64,000 nucleotides of DNA from Fremontodendron californicum (Eukaryota > Streptophyta > Magnoliopsida > Malvales > Malvaceae). The notes under the pieces are model-generated. The model saw only the letters and a list, made by a program, of their open reading frames with translations, did not search any database and was not told where the DNA came from. The translations under genes were made by a program, and so were the position numbers. Position 1 is the stretch's first letter. Every line of letters starts with the position of its first letter. Location: positions 10,964,501 through 11,028,500 of the forward strand of contig JAULJL010000011.1 of the NCBI GenBank assembly GCA_030761205.1, in the 5' to 3' direction. Positions 22,345 to 33,289 of the stretch are shown piece after piece.

Positions 22345-24228
22345 TGATAACTCGTATAATTATATAGTTTTTAGTTATGTTTTATTATTGTTTTGTGTCA
22401 AATACGAGTTATTATTGCTTAGTCTAATTGTGTTTATGATCTTTTATATTTTTATGTAATTTGGTGTTTTTCACGAGTTTCTTTGAGTGATTTTGGATTA
22501 CTAGGTTAAATCAAGAATTAAGGGCAAATCCAGTTCAGTTCCAGTTCCGACACCTTTTGCCATATCGGCTATATCTGGAGTTTCACTGAAGCAATAAGGC
22601 TGAAATTTTACAGTGCAAAGTTAAGAGGCATATCTATCTTTTTCATGCTTTACACTTCTTGCAACGGAGTCGTTTCCCTAGCGAAATCAACCATCAAGTT
22701 GGCTGATGTGCAATGATGTCTATGCTGACAAGTTTTGGTATTTTGACCATATCTTCTGATCCACATCAGCAAATGAGCTGATTCCAACGGCTATGGATCA
22801 CCGACTGATAGGGGAACAGTTTTCTAGAAGACTATTTGATCAGATCAAGCCTCCAATATTGACAAAATCGACCATCAAGCTGGCTGATCAGAATTGTCAT
22901 ACAATATGACGAAAATTGTTAGAAAAATGCACCCACCTATTATACCTACCTTTGAAATTTATAAAGCTTGTCTCTTGTCATTTAGCTCTCCAAAATGTGT
23001 ATAAATAGAGGGCCTTGGATGATTGTAAGGGCATCATATTGGACATTGGTAGGATATTAGCCATTGTAATAAAATTCTCTAAGTTTTCTTCTTCTTTCTT
23101 TTCTCTAGTTTTCTTTTTCTTTATTTTCTTCTTCTTCTTTCTTTCTTTTATTTTCTTCTTAGATTCTCTTTAATTTTATGTTTATGTTTACAATGCCTAT
23201 GCTAGGCTAAACTTCTATTTGGTTAAGGGTGATTTCAAAGCCCTAGACATGTTTTATAATTGATTTTCATATTCTATCTATCATTAATTTTCTATCAAAG
23301 TTGCTTATGTTCTTCTACAAGAATTGTTCATGATGTTGTCTTGATTTGTTTAGGTGTACAACTAGATAGATCTTGATAATTATCTATTGCTAGTTTAGGA
23401 GTCTTGATCCGTGTAATTGTCTTGATTTCCTATTCATAAGTGGCAATTTGTGATTAATGATTATGGTCAAGTTTTCAATAATTGCAAAGTGGAACATAAC
23501 CTAAGTTGAACAATCCGAGCTTATATGTTTGTTGCTTAGATCAACCTATCTTTCTCATCATAAAGCTGCCATTAAATTGAACTTAGAGAGCTTATTCTAG
23601 GTTGTTTGATGGTTAGAGATTAAATAGAGAGCTTGTTCTATTTAACGACAAACTAAGGAAAGATTGGGATAACAGAGCTTGTTGTTATCTACGGTTGTTA
23701 ACTTTGATAGTTGGTTAATGTTGATAGATATGAAATTGATTCTTAATGATGTCTAGTGGTGGAGAATGAAACCTTAACCATATTTTTCATATTTGATTCT
23801 TCTTACTTACTTGTTTTCTTACTTTTCTAGTTTGCTTATTTTTAAAACTATATTTATTTTTATTGGCTGGTTATACCGCCTAATTTATTTTTATTGGCTG
23901 GTTATACCGCCTAATTTTCTATATATTTATATTGTAAAGTTTATATTTATATAAATATATTATCTGTATATTAACTTTGTTTTATGCTTGTTTGGCGACG
24001 TGATTTTAGATCTCGTTGTTTAGTTAGATTTTATTGTGAAACTTTTTCAGGTAATCTTTCTAAAGAAAACCCCCTTTTCTTTTATTGTTTTCTTTGAACG
24101 TAAGTTATAAACTAATAACTCATAGATTAAAATCCAATCCCTGAGGACTCGACCCTTGCTAATCATTATACTTACAATTGATCTTTTTAGTGCAAGGTTA
24201 AATAAGATACACTCTTTTGGGTGCATCA
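22345..24228 (+). mobile_element. Solo LTR of the element B family
   Basis: It starts TGATAACTCG and ends GGGTGCATCA, the same termini as the element B LTRs. A perfect 5-bp target duplication CCTTT flanks it (22340-22344 and 24229-24233), with no interior or second LTR. It is therefore a solo LTR left by recombination between two LTRs. It carries 2 copies of the GGCTGGTTATACCGCC minisatellite. It also has a TTATGCTTGTTTGGCGACGT segment that element A has in its interior but element B lacks. Confidence 0.92.
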
Positions 24229-24444
24229 CCTTTGAGACTATTCAATCTGCTGATAAATCCCATCATTTGTAACAAAAGATCAATTTTAAAATTTTATATA
24301 TTTTCTTATTTTTTAAATATAAAAATAAAAAATATTTATTTAGGCTTATAAAAAATAAAATTAACAAAATTTTTATTTTTATATATAATTAAATTTTATA
24401 TAATTATAATAAAAATTACAAAAAAAAAATAAAAAAAATAACAA

Positions 24445-24606
24445 GGAAAGTCGCCATATGATATGGCGACTTCCCAACTGTAAAATGCAAATTTTTTTGC
24501 AAATGAAGCACGGAAGTCGCCATATGATATGGCGACTTCCGTGCTTCATTTGCAAAAAATTTTGCATTTTACAGTTGGGAAGTCGCCATATCATATGGTG
24601 ACTTTC
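24445..24606. repeat. Near-perfect 162-bp inverted repeat with nested palindromes
   Basis: Arms of about 80 bp meet at about 24526 with almost no spacer and one or two mismatches. The centre (GTCGCCATATGATATGGCGAC, described as two 10-base arms around one base) is itself a palindrome and occurs again at the outer ends. A third, partial copy of the right arm follows in direct orientation (24628-24680). Transcribed from either side, it would fold into a long hairpin. Confidence 0.9.
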
Positions 24607-24680
24607 CAACGGGTCAACTATATGACGACTTTCGTGCTTCATTTGCAAAAACAAAATTGCATTTTACAGTTGGGAAGTCA

Positions 24681-25006
24681 AATGTCGACTTCCCAACGGG
24701 TCAAAAACTAGCGTATTTTGAAAATTAATTTCAAATGTTCGGCATTTTGATCAATAATTTTTTTTATCAGTTTTCAAATAAAAAAACCTAAGCATTCAAG
24801 TTAGGGTCTTCTTTTTTATCATTTTCTTTTAAAAAAGAAATAACAAAAATTTAGAAATTGATGTAAGGTAAGCCAATATGAATTAGAAGTAAATAATCCT
24901 AACCCTGCAAATATACTATGTAGCATGGCCCGAATCTTAATTAGAATGATATTTGAATTTAAAATTTTCCCCTTCAAATAATTGGATAAACTTAGCCTAT
25001 CAAAAA

Positions 25007-25038
<32 letters not shown>

Positions 25039-25536
25039 GAAAGAATTGCACTTGCACCTAGACCTGCTCAAGGGTCTAGTAGCCTACCCAGCCCGTATTG
25101 GGCGGGGGCATGAGTAGGATTTTTCATGATCCGGTCCGGATCATTGTACATGCATTAAAATATTATTTTTTTATTTAAATTTAATTATAAAATATATTAA
25201 TATTAATATAAAAATTATTTTTTGAAAAAATTATTAAAAATGAACAGTAACTCGGGTCGTCGGACAGGGCCTGGGTAAGGAATAAAAAAAATTTTGAGCC
25301 GCGGCCTGACCCATAAGCAGGCTTACGTTGCACCAATTTCTCTTTCATTTTATAGAAAAAATAGGCACATAGATAAGGAGATGTAGTTGTAGTGCGAGTT
25401 AAGCTCTTTTTTAGATAGACATATAATAGATATTGATATACACTTAACGTTTCCATATTGTTATCATCTTCCTTAATTCAAAACTGATTTAAAAACTTTC
25501 GTTTAGATTAGAAATCAAGAAATTGTTTAATTCACA
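24681..25536 (+). other. Region upstream of the NAC gene
   Basis: AT-rich. A run of about 27 A lies at 25010-25037, followed by a decayed GC-richer repeat (25040-25330, with CCAGCCCGTATTGGGCGGG and TGACCCATAAGCAGGC) of a kind also seen around 30780-31250, probably an hAT-type remnant. The NAC promoter should lie within the last few hundred bases; I see no convincing TATA box. Confidence 0.4.
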
Positions 25537-28007
25537 ATGTCTAAGAGTTCGGAATTAGCTATAGTGAAAAATCCCAGCAAAAGCCATTCTCAAAACCCTA
25601 ATATTCTAAATTCAATAAAATCTGATAAAAAAGATGTTGAAGCCTTCTTGAAATCTTTTCCGGCTGGTTATCGCTTCAAGCCTCGCGATGAAGAACTCGT
25701 CCTTCATTATTTGAAGCCGAAGTTGTTCAACAAACCATTACCTCCCAACAGGATCATAGAGATTCAATTGTATCATTACAATCCTGAGATCCTTGTCGGT
25801 ATGTACCTACTTAATTCTCTTTTTTAATTGCCTTCTTTGATTTTTCATTTGTATACATTTTTATTTTTTAATTGCCTTCTTGATTTTTCATTTGTATACA
25901 TTTTTATTTATTGAATAGAGTACACTATACTTGTATAGAAATTAACTTATTTTTCTATGCAAAATTTAATTATCTCTTGCATGTCTTGTTTCTAATCTGC
26001 TTTCTAATGCTTTGATATGTATTTTAAGTTAATTTTTAGAGCACCAATTATTTAAAAGGTTGTTTAATTATCTGAATCCTACGCATAAAATTTGTATCCT
26101 AAGTCTGATAAAAAATTTAACCACCCTTTGGTTATTTCTTTGTGATTGGTAGAAAAATGTAATTACTTCAAATTTGTAAGCTCATGTTTAATTATATATA
26201 AGTTTGATCTAACTTTATTTTGAATTTTTCTACAATTATATATGCTGATTTATTAAATTATTCATGTTTTCATCGGTTTCTTTTATTGCAAAAGTTAGGT
26301 TATTTAATTAAACTTTGAATTATGATTCTAATTTCTTTTTGTACATGTGATTCAAAAAATGAATTTTCTTTTCATATTTTCATATTCGTAGTTGACCAAA
26401 AGTTTCCCTTTAAACTTTTTTGAAGTATTATTTTATTGTTCTTCTTTTGAAGCTCTCTTTTAATAGGGAAAGTATGCACCAATCATTGTAATTAGTTCTA
26501 TGATTTATTTATCATGCGTCTAATAAAGAATTTAACTAGCCTTTGTTCTAGTAATATTTTCGTATTTCATTGAAAATTGTAATCACTTGAATTTTTAATT
26601 TCATGTTCCGTTTTATGTGACTCTCATTTTATTAAATAATTTTCTGTTGAATTATTTTATAATTAAATTATAGATGATATGCTGGTTTCTTATGTTATAT
26701 TCACATCTTCGTTGGTTTCTTTTATAAGATGTAATAAAATTATATCATTTTTATTTGTTCATGCGATTGAACAAGATTTCTCTTCGTATTTATACTTTAC
26801 CTAACGTTTCCTTTAAACTTTTTTGAACTAGTTTATCAATTTTTTATATATTTTTATTTTTCTTTGATTTTCTGTAATCCGTTAGATAGTAGTGAGATTT
26901 GTAGGTGAATGGGATTTAATGCATGTACGTAATTCCTATTAAAAGATTGAGATAAAAGAAAGAATGTGCTTCTTCACTTGTTTTACTATTTACTTTAAGA
27001 TAAGTTCATATATATACACTTAAATATTGTTTAAGATATTTCATAACACACACACATATATATATATATATATATGGTAATTATTGATATAGAAAAGAAT
27101 GAGTCATATGGAGAAGGAGAATGGTATTTTTTTACACCGAGGGATAAAAAATATCGAAATGGGTCAAGACCGAAGCGAGCAGCGGGTGATGGATATTGGA
27201 AAGCCACGGGAGCAGATAGGACCCTTAAATCTAAAGGGGTTGAAGTTGGATATAGGAAAGCTTTGGTTTTCTACAAGGGGAAAGCCCCTAAAGGACAAAA
27301 GACTGATTGGATGATGCATGAATTCAGACTCAAAGATCCTCCTGCCAGATCCAATGCTTCCGTAGATGATATGCGGGTATTTAACTTTTTTTTCTTCTTC
27401 TTTTTCTGAGGAATTGAGCATTTTTCTAGGTATTTTTTGTTGGCCTCGCGTATTTAAATTGTAACGTTGCATTGCGGACGTTATTTAAAACTCTGGTTTG
27501 TCTTTCTTTTGTTTTCTTAATTATAGTTGACTTTTACATTGAATTTTTTTGCAGTTGGATGATTGGATATTATGCAAAATCTATAGAAAGACTGATAAAT
27601 CAATGAGAACACGAAATGGTGAGCAGCAGGCCATTGGTGCTGTTGAGAATCAAGAGTTGGAAAGTGCAACAATTCCAGTTGAAGAACCAAATAATACATT
27701 AGCAATACCACAAAAAGGATTGGTGCCTTTTCATTTTGGAAGTCAATTGGGAGAGTTGGAAGAAGAAGAGGCTAGTTTGAATGGAATTGCTACACTTACA
27801 TCTCCCAAATCTTATTACATGTTGGAGCAAAATTCTCCATTGTTTCTCGACAATATTGTTTCTGATTATTATTATGATAACAGTTTCATGCCAGGGACCG
27901 CAGAACTAGCTGCTTCATTGCCTTCGTCAATGCCTCCTTTCCCTTCAATGGACAATCTTGATCAATTCCCCAACATTCCATATTTTGATCATCAATATCT
28001 TTTTTAA
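25537..28007 (+). CDS. NAC-domain transcription factor, 332 aa, three exons
   Basis: NAC proteins are plant-specific DNA-binding regulators of development, senescence and stress. Exons 25537-25798, 27093-27376 and 27555-28007 join in frame at GT-AG introns (donor GTATGT, acceptor TATAG; donor GTATTT, acceptor TTGCAG). The NAC domain covers residues 40-195. Subdomain A is FPAGYRFKPRDEELVLHYL, B is IIEIQLYHYNPEILV, and C runs from EWYFFTPRDKKY through GDGYWKATGADR. D contains YRKALVFYKGKAPKG and TDWMMHEFRL, and E is LDDWILCKIY. The intron positions are usual for the family. Two features stand out: an N-terminal extension of about 40 residues before the domain, and FPAGYRFKP in place of the common LPPGFRFHP. 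The C-terminal half is acidic and ends in an aromatic-rich tail, as expected for an activation region. Membership of a subfamily is not decided. Confidence 0.93.
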
Positions 28008-30131
28008 TACGCTCGCAAACTTTATTTTATTGTCACCCTTAGAACGAAAAGGTGATAGGACTTAGAGTTTAGGATTTTGGGTTCTTACAATACTCTTGCT
28101 CGATATTATTTCAAGCTTAATTTTTAAGATAGTAATAATTTTCTTTCTTTAATTATTTTTGGGTGTTAAGCTTTATTTTAAGGTCTTTTATACTCTGTTT
28201 TGATTTAAAGTAAGGTCATTATCTCATGGATATTTTAGTGAGTAACAACATCAAATGAATTAATTAAACACCAAGGGTTAAGAATACTTTATAAAATTCA
28301 TAGTTTGCAACACATACGATGCATGGATTAGTTTTACTCATTTAAATAAATGTTTATACATGAAAATTAGTATTTTCTCTCGTAATTATATATAAAATTT
28401 TAAAATTTATAATATATAAAATGTATATCCAATATAACATGTCATAAGAAAATTAAACTTTACTATTATGATCATGATTAAAGTTTTGAAAAAAATTGAG
28501 AAAATTAGGAGATATTTGATATGTACCAAAAAGCCAAAAAAATAAATATACATATAATATTGTTTTTTAAAATAAGAACATAAAATTTATTTTTCAATGA
28601 TCAATTAAATAATAAAATAAATATTGACATACCTTTTAATAAATTACAATCTTCATCAAAATACTGAAAAAATACAATATCAATCGCAAAATTTAAAGCT
28701 TAAAGTGATATCTGTTTTTTGAAAAAGATATGATTAGTAATATATTTAAAATAAATATAGTAGATAAGGTGAATAGATAAAATTTGTTAAATATAAACCT
28801 TGACAGATTTGATAGCATTTTAAATTTAAGATAAGTTTTTTGATATAATTTAAATATTTTGTTTGTAATTTAAAACAAAATATATATTTTTTAAATTAAG
28901 TGAATAGATAAGATTAGTTAAATATAAAATTGAAAAACGTAAATAAATATTTTTTGAAAAATTTTAATTTTAAAATTAAATATAATAATAATGAAAATTA
29001 AGATTGTCTTACGTGTCATCAAGAGGAGATATTCACGTAAGTTGCTATGTCAACAGTGCTTGTCATGTAAGCATGTACCTTATTTTATATATATATATAT
29101 ATATAATTTGTAATTTAAAAAAATATACTGTAGACATATGTGAGTAATGAAATAAAAAATGGAAAGTCAGAAAAATTGTTTAGGGGCCAAGTCGAAATTA
29201 AATGTATATTAGTATATATATAATCTAGTGATTTATCTAAAAAAATTTAATTAAAGTAAAAGTAAGATTAGTATTATAAGATACTAAATTGAAACAAGTG
29301 ATTTATCTAAAAAATTGATCAAAGTAAAAGTAAAACTAGTATTATAAGATACTAAGCATAATGTACTATAATTGCATAACTGTATAATTCTTTTTAATAA
29401 AAAAAAAAAAAGTTTTAATTTCAAGTGTTATAATTCATAAAAACTTGAAGTCTCAATTAAAAAAAGAATAAAAACATTAAAAAAAATTGGTAAGTAAAAG
29501 AAGAAAAAAATAAAGTTAAATGCATACTTAATTTTGTGAAGATTTTTAGACCAAAATTATGTAAATATTTAAAGATTTAACTCTCTTTAATTGGTCTTTC
29601 TATTATTAACATATATAGAAAGAATCCGGTAACTATTAATGTGCTCCTGTAATTGATTAAAAAGAAAAGGACTTAATTTAAAGAATTAAGAAAAATCACG
29701 AAAGATCACACATAGTCATGTTTAAAAAAAAAAGGTTAATAATGAAATTTAAAACAAAAATAATTAATAAATTCTTTATATTAATCCATAAGTTTTAGAA
29801 TTAAGGGACGAAATTAAAAAATTTTGGGGAACCGAAAGATAATTCTTTCTTTTAGTTGTAAAGGCATAGAATATATAGGGTGACAAAATGGACGACTTGG
29901 ACCGACGCCCCGACATGTTTCATTTGTTCGGCACCATATTGGACGGTTAGATCGGCCCAAAAGGGTAAAATACTCCTTGTGTGGATAGCTCAACACAGTC
30001 TATGGCTCAAGACCATTAAGAGCCATGTCGGGCTTGGTCCAACACGTTGCCAACCACGACAAATATATATATATATATATATATATTATTGTACATATGT
30101 AATTTTCTTTATTTTCTTTATTATTTTAACA
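28008..30131. other. AT-rich intergenic region downstream of NAC
   Basis: No credible ORF. It includes a two-unit 70-bp direct repeat (29228-29297 and 29298-29360), short TA microsatellites (about 29083-29105 and 30061-30087) and a GC-richer patch at 29880-30060 that reads like a transposon remnant (CGGCCCAAAAGG, GTCGGGCTTGGTCCAACACG). The NAC polyadenylation site should lie just after 28020. Confidence 0.5.
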
Positions 30132-30400
30132 TCTATACTATTATAAAAGAAATTGTTGAATTGGTGTCACTGAATCAAGTGACACCAATTCAGTTGGTGA
30201 AATTTTAAATAAATTATAATTATTATAGATTAGGGATAATAATATCTTTTAATATTTTTTAAAACAAAATTTTTATTTAAAAAACTTACAAAATTTATCT
30301 ATTTTTATGCTAAACATTACTTAAAAAATAACTACTTTTGTTTTTTTTTAAAAAAAACTATCTAACTGATGAGTGTGACAAATTCTAGTAATAATTATGA
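30132..30400 (+). mobile_element. Helitron 5'-end-like remnant
   Basis: TCTATACTATTATAAAAG after an A has the form of plant Helitron 5' ends. It is followed by a perfect 13-bp hairpin (30158-30170 with 30179-30191, arm GAATTGGTGTCAC). I find no convincing 3' hairpin plus CTAG end, so the limit is uncertain. Confidence 0.4.
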
Positions 30401-30705
30401 AAATAATAAAATAGACACATGATTTAAGCAATTTGACTTAAAATCCTTAAAAAAGAAATATAAACTGTGTCGTGCTAGGTCACATGCCATGTGTCAACCC
30501 GCAGCCTATATAGATTGTGCTGTGCCAATCCGATGGGCCAAGAGTTTATGACTCAACTCGACACTTTGTTAAGTGTTGTTCTATGCCCGCACATTTTCCC
30601 CCTTGAATATGTGAGACTAAGCATAAGAACACGAGCATGTAAACCTTGACTAGACAACTTCACTAAACATATTGTACCAATTAAATCTCTAAGGTGCTTT
30701 GTCAA

Positions 30706-31280
30706 TAGACTTGTCCAAGGATCGGATTATTTATTCAAGTTCGAAAGCTCGTACATATTTGAAAGGGTTTTGACAAAATATTAGGCCCGAAAAATGGGCT
30801 AAGACAAAAACAAATAAGACCCGTATAAAAAATTGGTCAGGCTTTGACTTCAACATTCAAGGTCCGAACCCGGCCCGGCCCGACTCATTTTCTAATTAAA
30901 TAAAATTTATTTATATATATATGTTATTTATGTCATATAAAGATTAAATATATATAATATTGTAGTGTAAATATTAAAAAATATATTAAGTTATCCATGT
31001 TTAAGAACTTAATCAAAGAAAAAATATAAAATTACTAAAGATTAAATAATAAAATATATATTTTTTTTAAAAATAGAAAGAAAAAAAATAATATGGGCGG
31101 GCCTAAACGGACTTGGGCTATTCATTTATAAATATGGGCGAGTTTGGACAAAATCTGAAACTCATATTTATGGGCGAGTTTGGACAAAATTTGAAACTCA
31201 TATTTCGAGTCGGGTCGAATTTGAATAAACAAATATAATGTTGATATCATACATGTCTGGCCCTGCTCTGGACACCTCTA
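30706..31280. mobile_element. hAT-type non-autonomous element
   Basis: The ends are imperfect inverted repeats (TAGACTTGTCCAAGG at the left, TAGAGGTGTCCAGAG read inward from the right). They are flanked by an 8-bp near-duplicate target (TTTGTCAA at 30698-30705 and TTTGTTAA at 31281-31288). The interior has CCCGGCCCGGCCCGAC and a short direct repeat of ATGGGCGAGTTTGGACAAAA (31135 and 31171). No transposase. Confidence 0.6.
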
Positions 31281-31456
31281 TTTGTTAATGAGGTCTTGGC
31301 TTAATGGCAAGGAGGAGATCTTGATATTTTAATCAGGTCTCAGGTTCAAGTCTACATGTCTGGCCCTGCTCTGGACACCTCTATTTGTTAATGAGGTCTT
31401 GGCTTAATGGCAAGGAGGAGATCTTGATATTTTAATCAGGTCTCAGGTTCAAGTCT
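31251..31456 (+). repeat. Perfect 103-bp tandem duplication
   Basis: The units are 31251-31353 and 31354-31456. Each begins ACATGTCTGGCCCTGCTCTG, the right end of the hAT-type element, and continues into the SINE-like sequence as far as GGTTCAAGTCT. The identity suggests it is recent. Confidence 0.92.
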
Positions 31457-31615
31457 TGCCATATATGGGTTTTGTCCAATTTTTTACGTTGAATTTATTC
31501 AGTTATATGCTGATTTATTGATGTTTGTCTATTTTAATTGGTTGATTTCTTATATGCACTTGAATGGGATTGTAATTTACATTCTACTTCATAAAAAAAA
31601 AAAAAAAAAAAAAAA
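31290..31615 (+). mobile_element. SINE-like sequence
   Basis: GTCTTGGCTTAATGGCAAGG resembles an RNA polymerase III A box and GGTTCAAGTCT a B box, about 45 bases apart. After about 150 further bases it ends in a run of about 22 A (31590-31614). This is the layout of a tRNA-derived SINE. The head is present twice because of the 103-bp duplication. Confidence 0.45.
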
Positions 31616-31756
31616 CTTTAAATTGCTTTTCAAGAGAATTTCTAATTATTTGCAGAATTTGAGTGTCTGTACATTATATTTTTTTATTGAACATTTAGTT
31701 TTCAATTTCAATCAAATTTATTTATCATATAATTATGATTAATATTTTTATGTACT

Positions 31757-31918
31757 GACAGTGTATAAGCTATACACTACGATACCACATGTTAAAGTTA
31801 GGTTGTAGGGGTTAGTGGTTAGGGATTAGTGGTTAGGGTTAGGGATTAGTGGTTTATGAGGTGTCAGTATAAAATTTAATGTCAGTGTACAAAATCTATA
31901 CACTGACAGTGTATCAAA
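31757..31918. mobile_element. Small MITE-like element with telomere-like core
   Basis: Both ends contain ACTGACAGTGTAT with self-complementary AGTGTATA...TATACACT stems. The middle (31798-31855) repeats GGTTAGGGATTAGTGGTTAG, similar to but not identical with the plant telomere unit. Confidence 0.5.
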
Positions 31919-32171
31919 AACGAACTCTATAATTAATAAACACTCCAAAAACCAAATAATTACATTGTATTAGAAAAAAAAAAATCAGTGCAAACAATTG
32001 CCTTTATTGTAAATAAAATCAAATCCAGTTCCAAAAACCCTCTGTTTGCTCCTGTAGAACAATCTATCAAAAAGAAAACCCAAAAAAAAAGGACCCATCA
32101 AAACACTAACTATTTTTTGATGATTAGAACCAGAAAAGTACCCAAAAGGAAAAATGAAGAAAGGTAACCTG

Positions 32172-32440
32172 TTAAATAGACGCCTTTTGCTTTCTACGGT
32201 AGAGAGGCCGATGTCTAATGGCTGAGTGTTACTAATATTAGTGGAAAAAAATCTTGAAACACAATCATATTTTGGCCTAATACGAAAGGGATATGTTTCA
32301 AGCAAAATTAACAAAAGCAAACGAAGGTGAAAAGCAAAAGTTAATGGGTACCTGAAAATGGTCGTTGTCCGGTTGGCAATGGTGGAAGAATTAAGAATTC
32401 GTTGGGCGTTAAGAAGAGCTTTTTTGAGAATGGCCGCCAT
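32172..32440 (-). CDS. Tentative two-exon small protein, 43 aa
   Basis: I do not recognise this gene. Exon 1 (32352-32440) starts MAAILKKALLNAQRIL, a basic, alanine-rich start of the kind used for mitochondrial targeting, and ends at TTTTCAG followed by GT. An acceptor CCATTAG gives exon 2 (32172-32214) in frame, adding about 14 basic residues and a TAA. An AATAAA signal is at 32002-32007 on this strand. Reading through the donor instead gives an open frame of 151 codons with hydrophobic, low-complexity text. The start context and the polyadenylation signal favour a real short transcript, but without homology either model could be wrong. Confidence 0.3.
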
Positions 32441-33289
32441 TGCTTGAGGGAAGGGAAGTAAAGAGAGCTCCTTAATTCTGGAACTTTATAAAGAAAATGG
32501 AATTTTATAAGAAAAACAAATATGAGAAGAGATAGATCAGAAAAACTAAAAAGGAAGAAAATGAAAAACAAAATAAAAATAAAAATTTCTCACCTACCCA
32601 TTCCCCAGATCTCTCCCCAAAACTCGCTCCTCAAATCTCTCCTAAAATCCCGCTGATTTCTTTCTTGGCTTATCACCATCAGATTTTTTCATATTTTTTT
32701 GTTAGAAAAAAAAAAAACATAGAATGAGCCCACAGTAAATTGCGACGTGGATAGATTTAACTTTGCTGCAAAAATTGTCTTGCCACGTGGATAGGCTAAC
32801 TTTGTTGTAAAAATTGTAAAATTTATCTTTTGGATTCGACTCCGACTATAAATACAAAACTCTTATTATAAACTCATCTCTATTTTTCTCTATAATTTAC
32901 TTTCTATAAAAAATTTATGTTTTTTTCTTTAATTCTTAAATGTGAAAAAATGATTGACAGCCTACTAAGGCTTAGTTTATCATTGTTGTTTTGTTTGCTG
33001 TTGAGAAAAACTCAATTTAGGAAGAGCTCCAGCGCTCTAATACTATAAATAGAGCTCAAGAAATCAAATCTATATTCATGATTCAATATACGTTACGACA
33101 AATTGCCTCCTATTTACTTCTTATGTACTAAAAATAATCTTTAGTACATAATGACTCAAAAGGGGATCTCACTCAACTTTCCATAAAAGTCTGTAGCTGT
33201 TCCCCCCTCCTTTTATCAACTGTGTGCAGCAATGTATGCTAATGAATGGATGCCATTGAATTATAATATAATCTATGATGGATTAGGAT
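32441..33289. other. Intergenic region upstream of the small gene
   Basis: No credible ORF. At 32741-32815 an imperfect direct repeat of about 50 bp (GACGTGGATAG...AACTTTG, then CACGTGGATAGG...AACTTTG) contains a CCACGTGG G-box-like site. A pyrimidine-rich leader-like stretch lies at 32590-32690. Confidence 0.4.
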
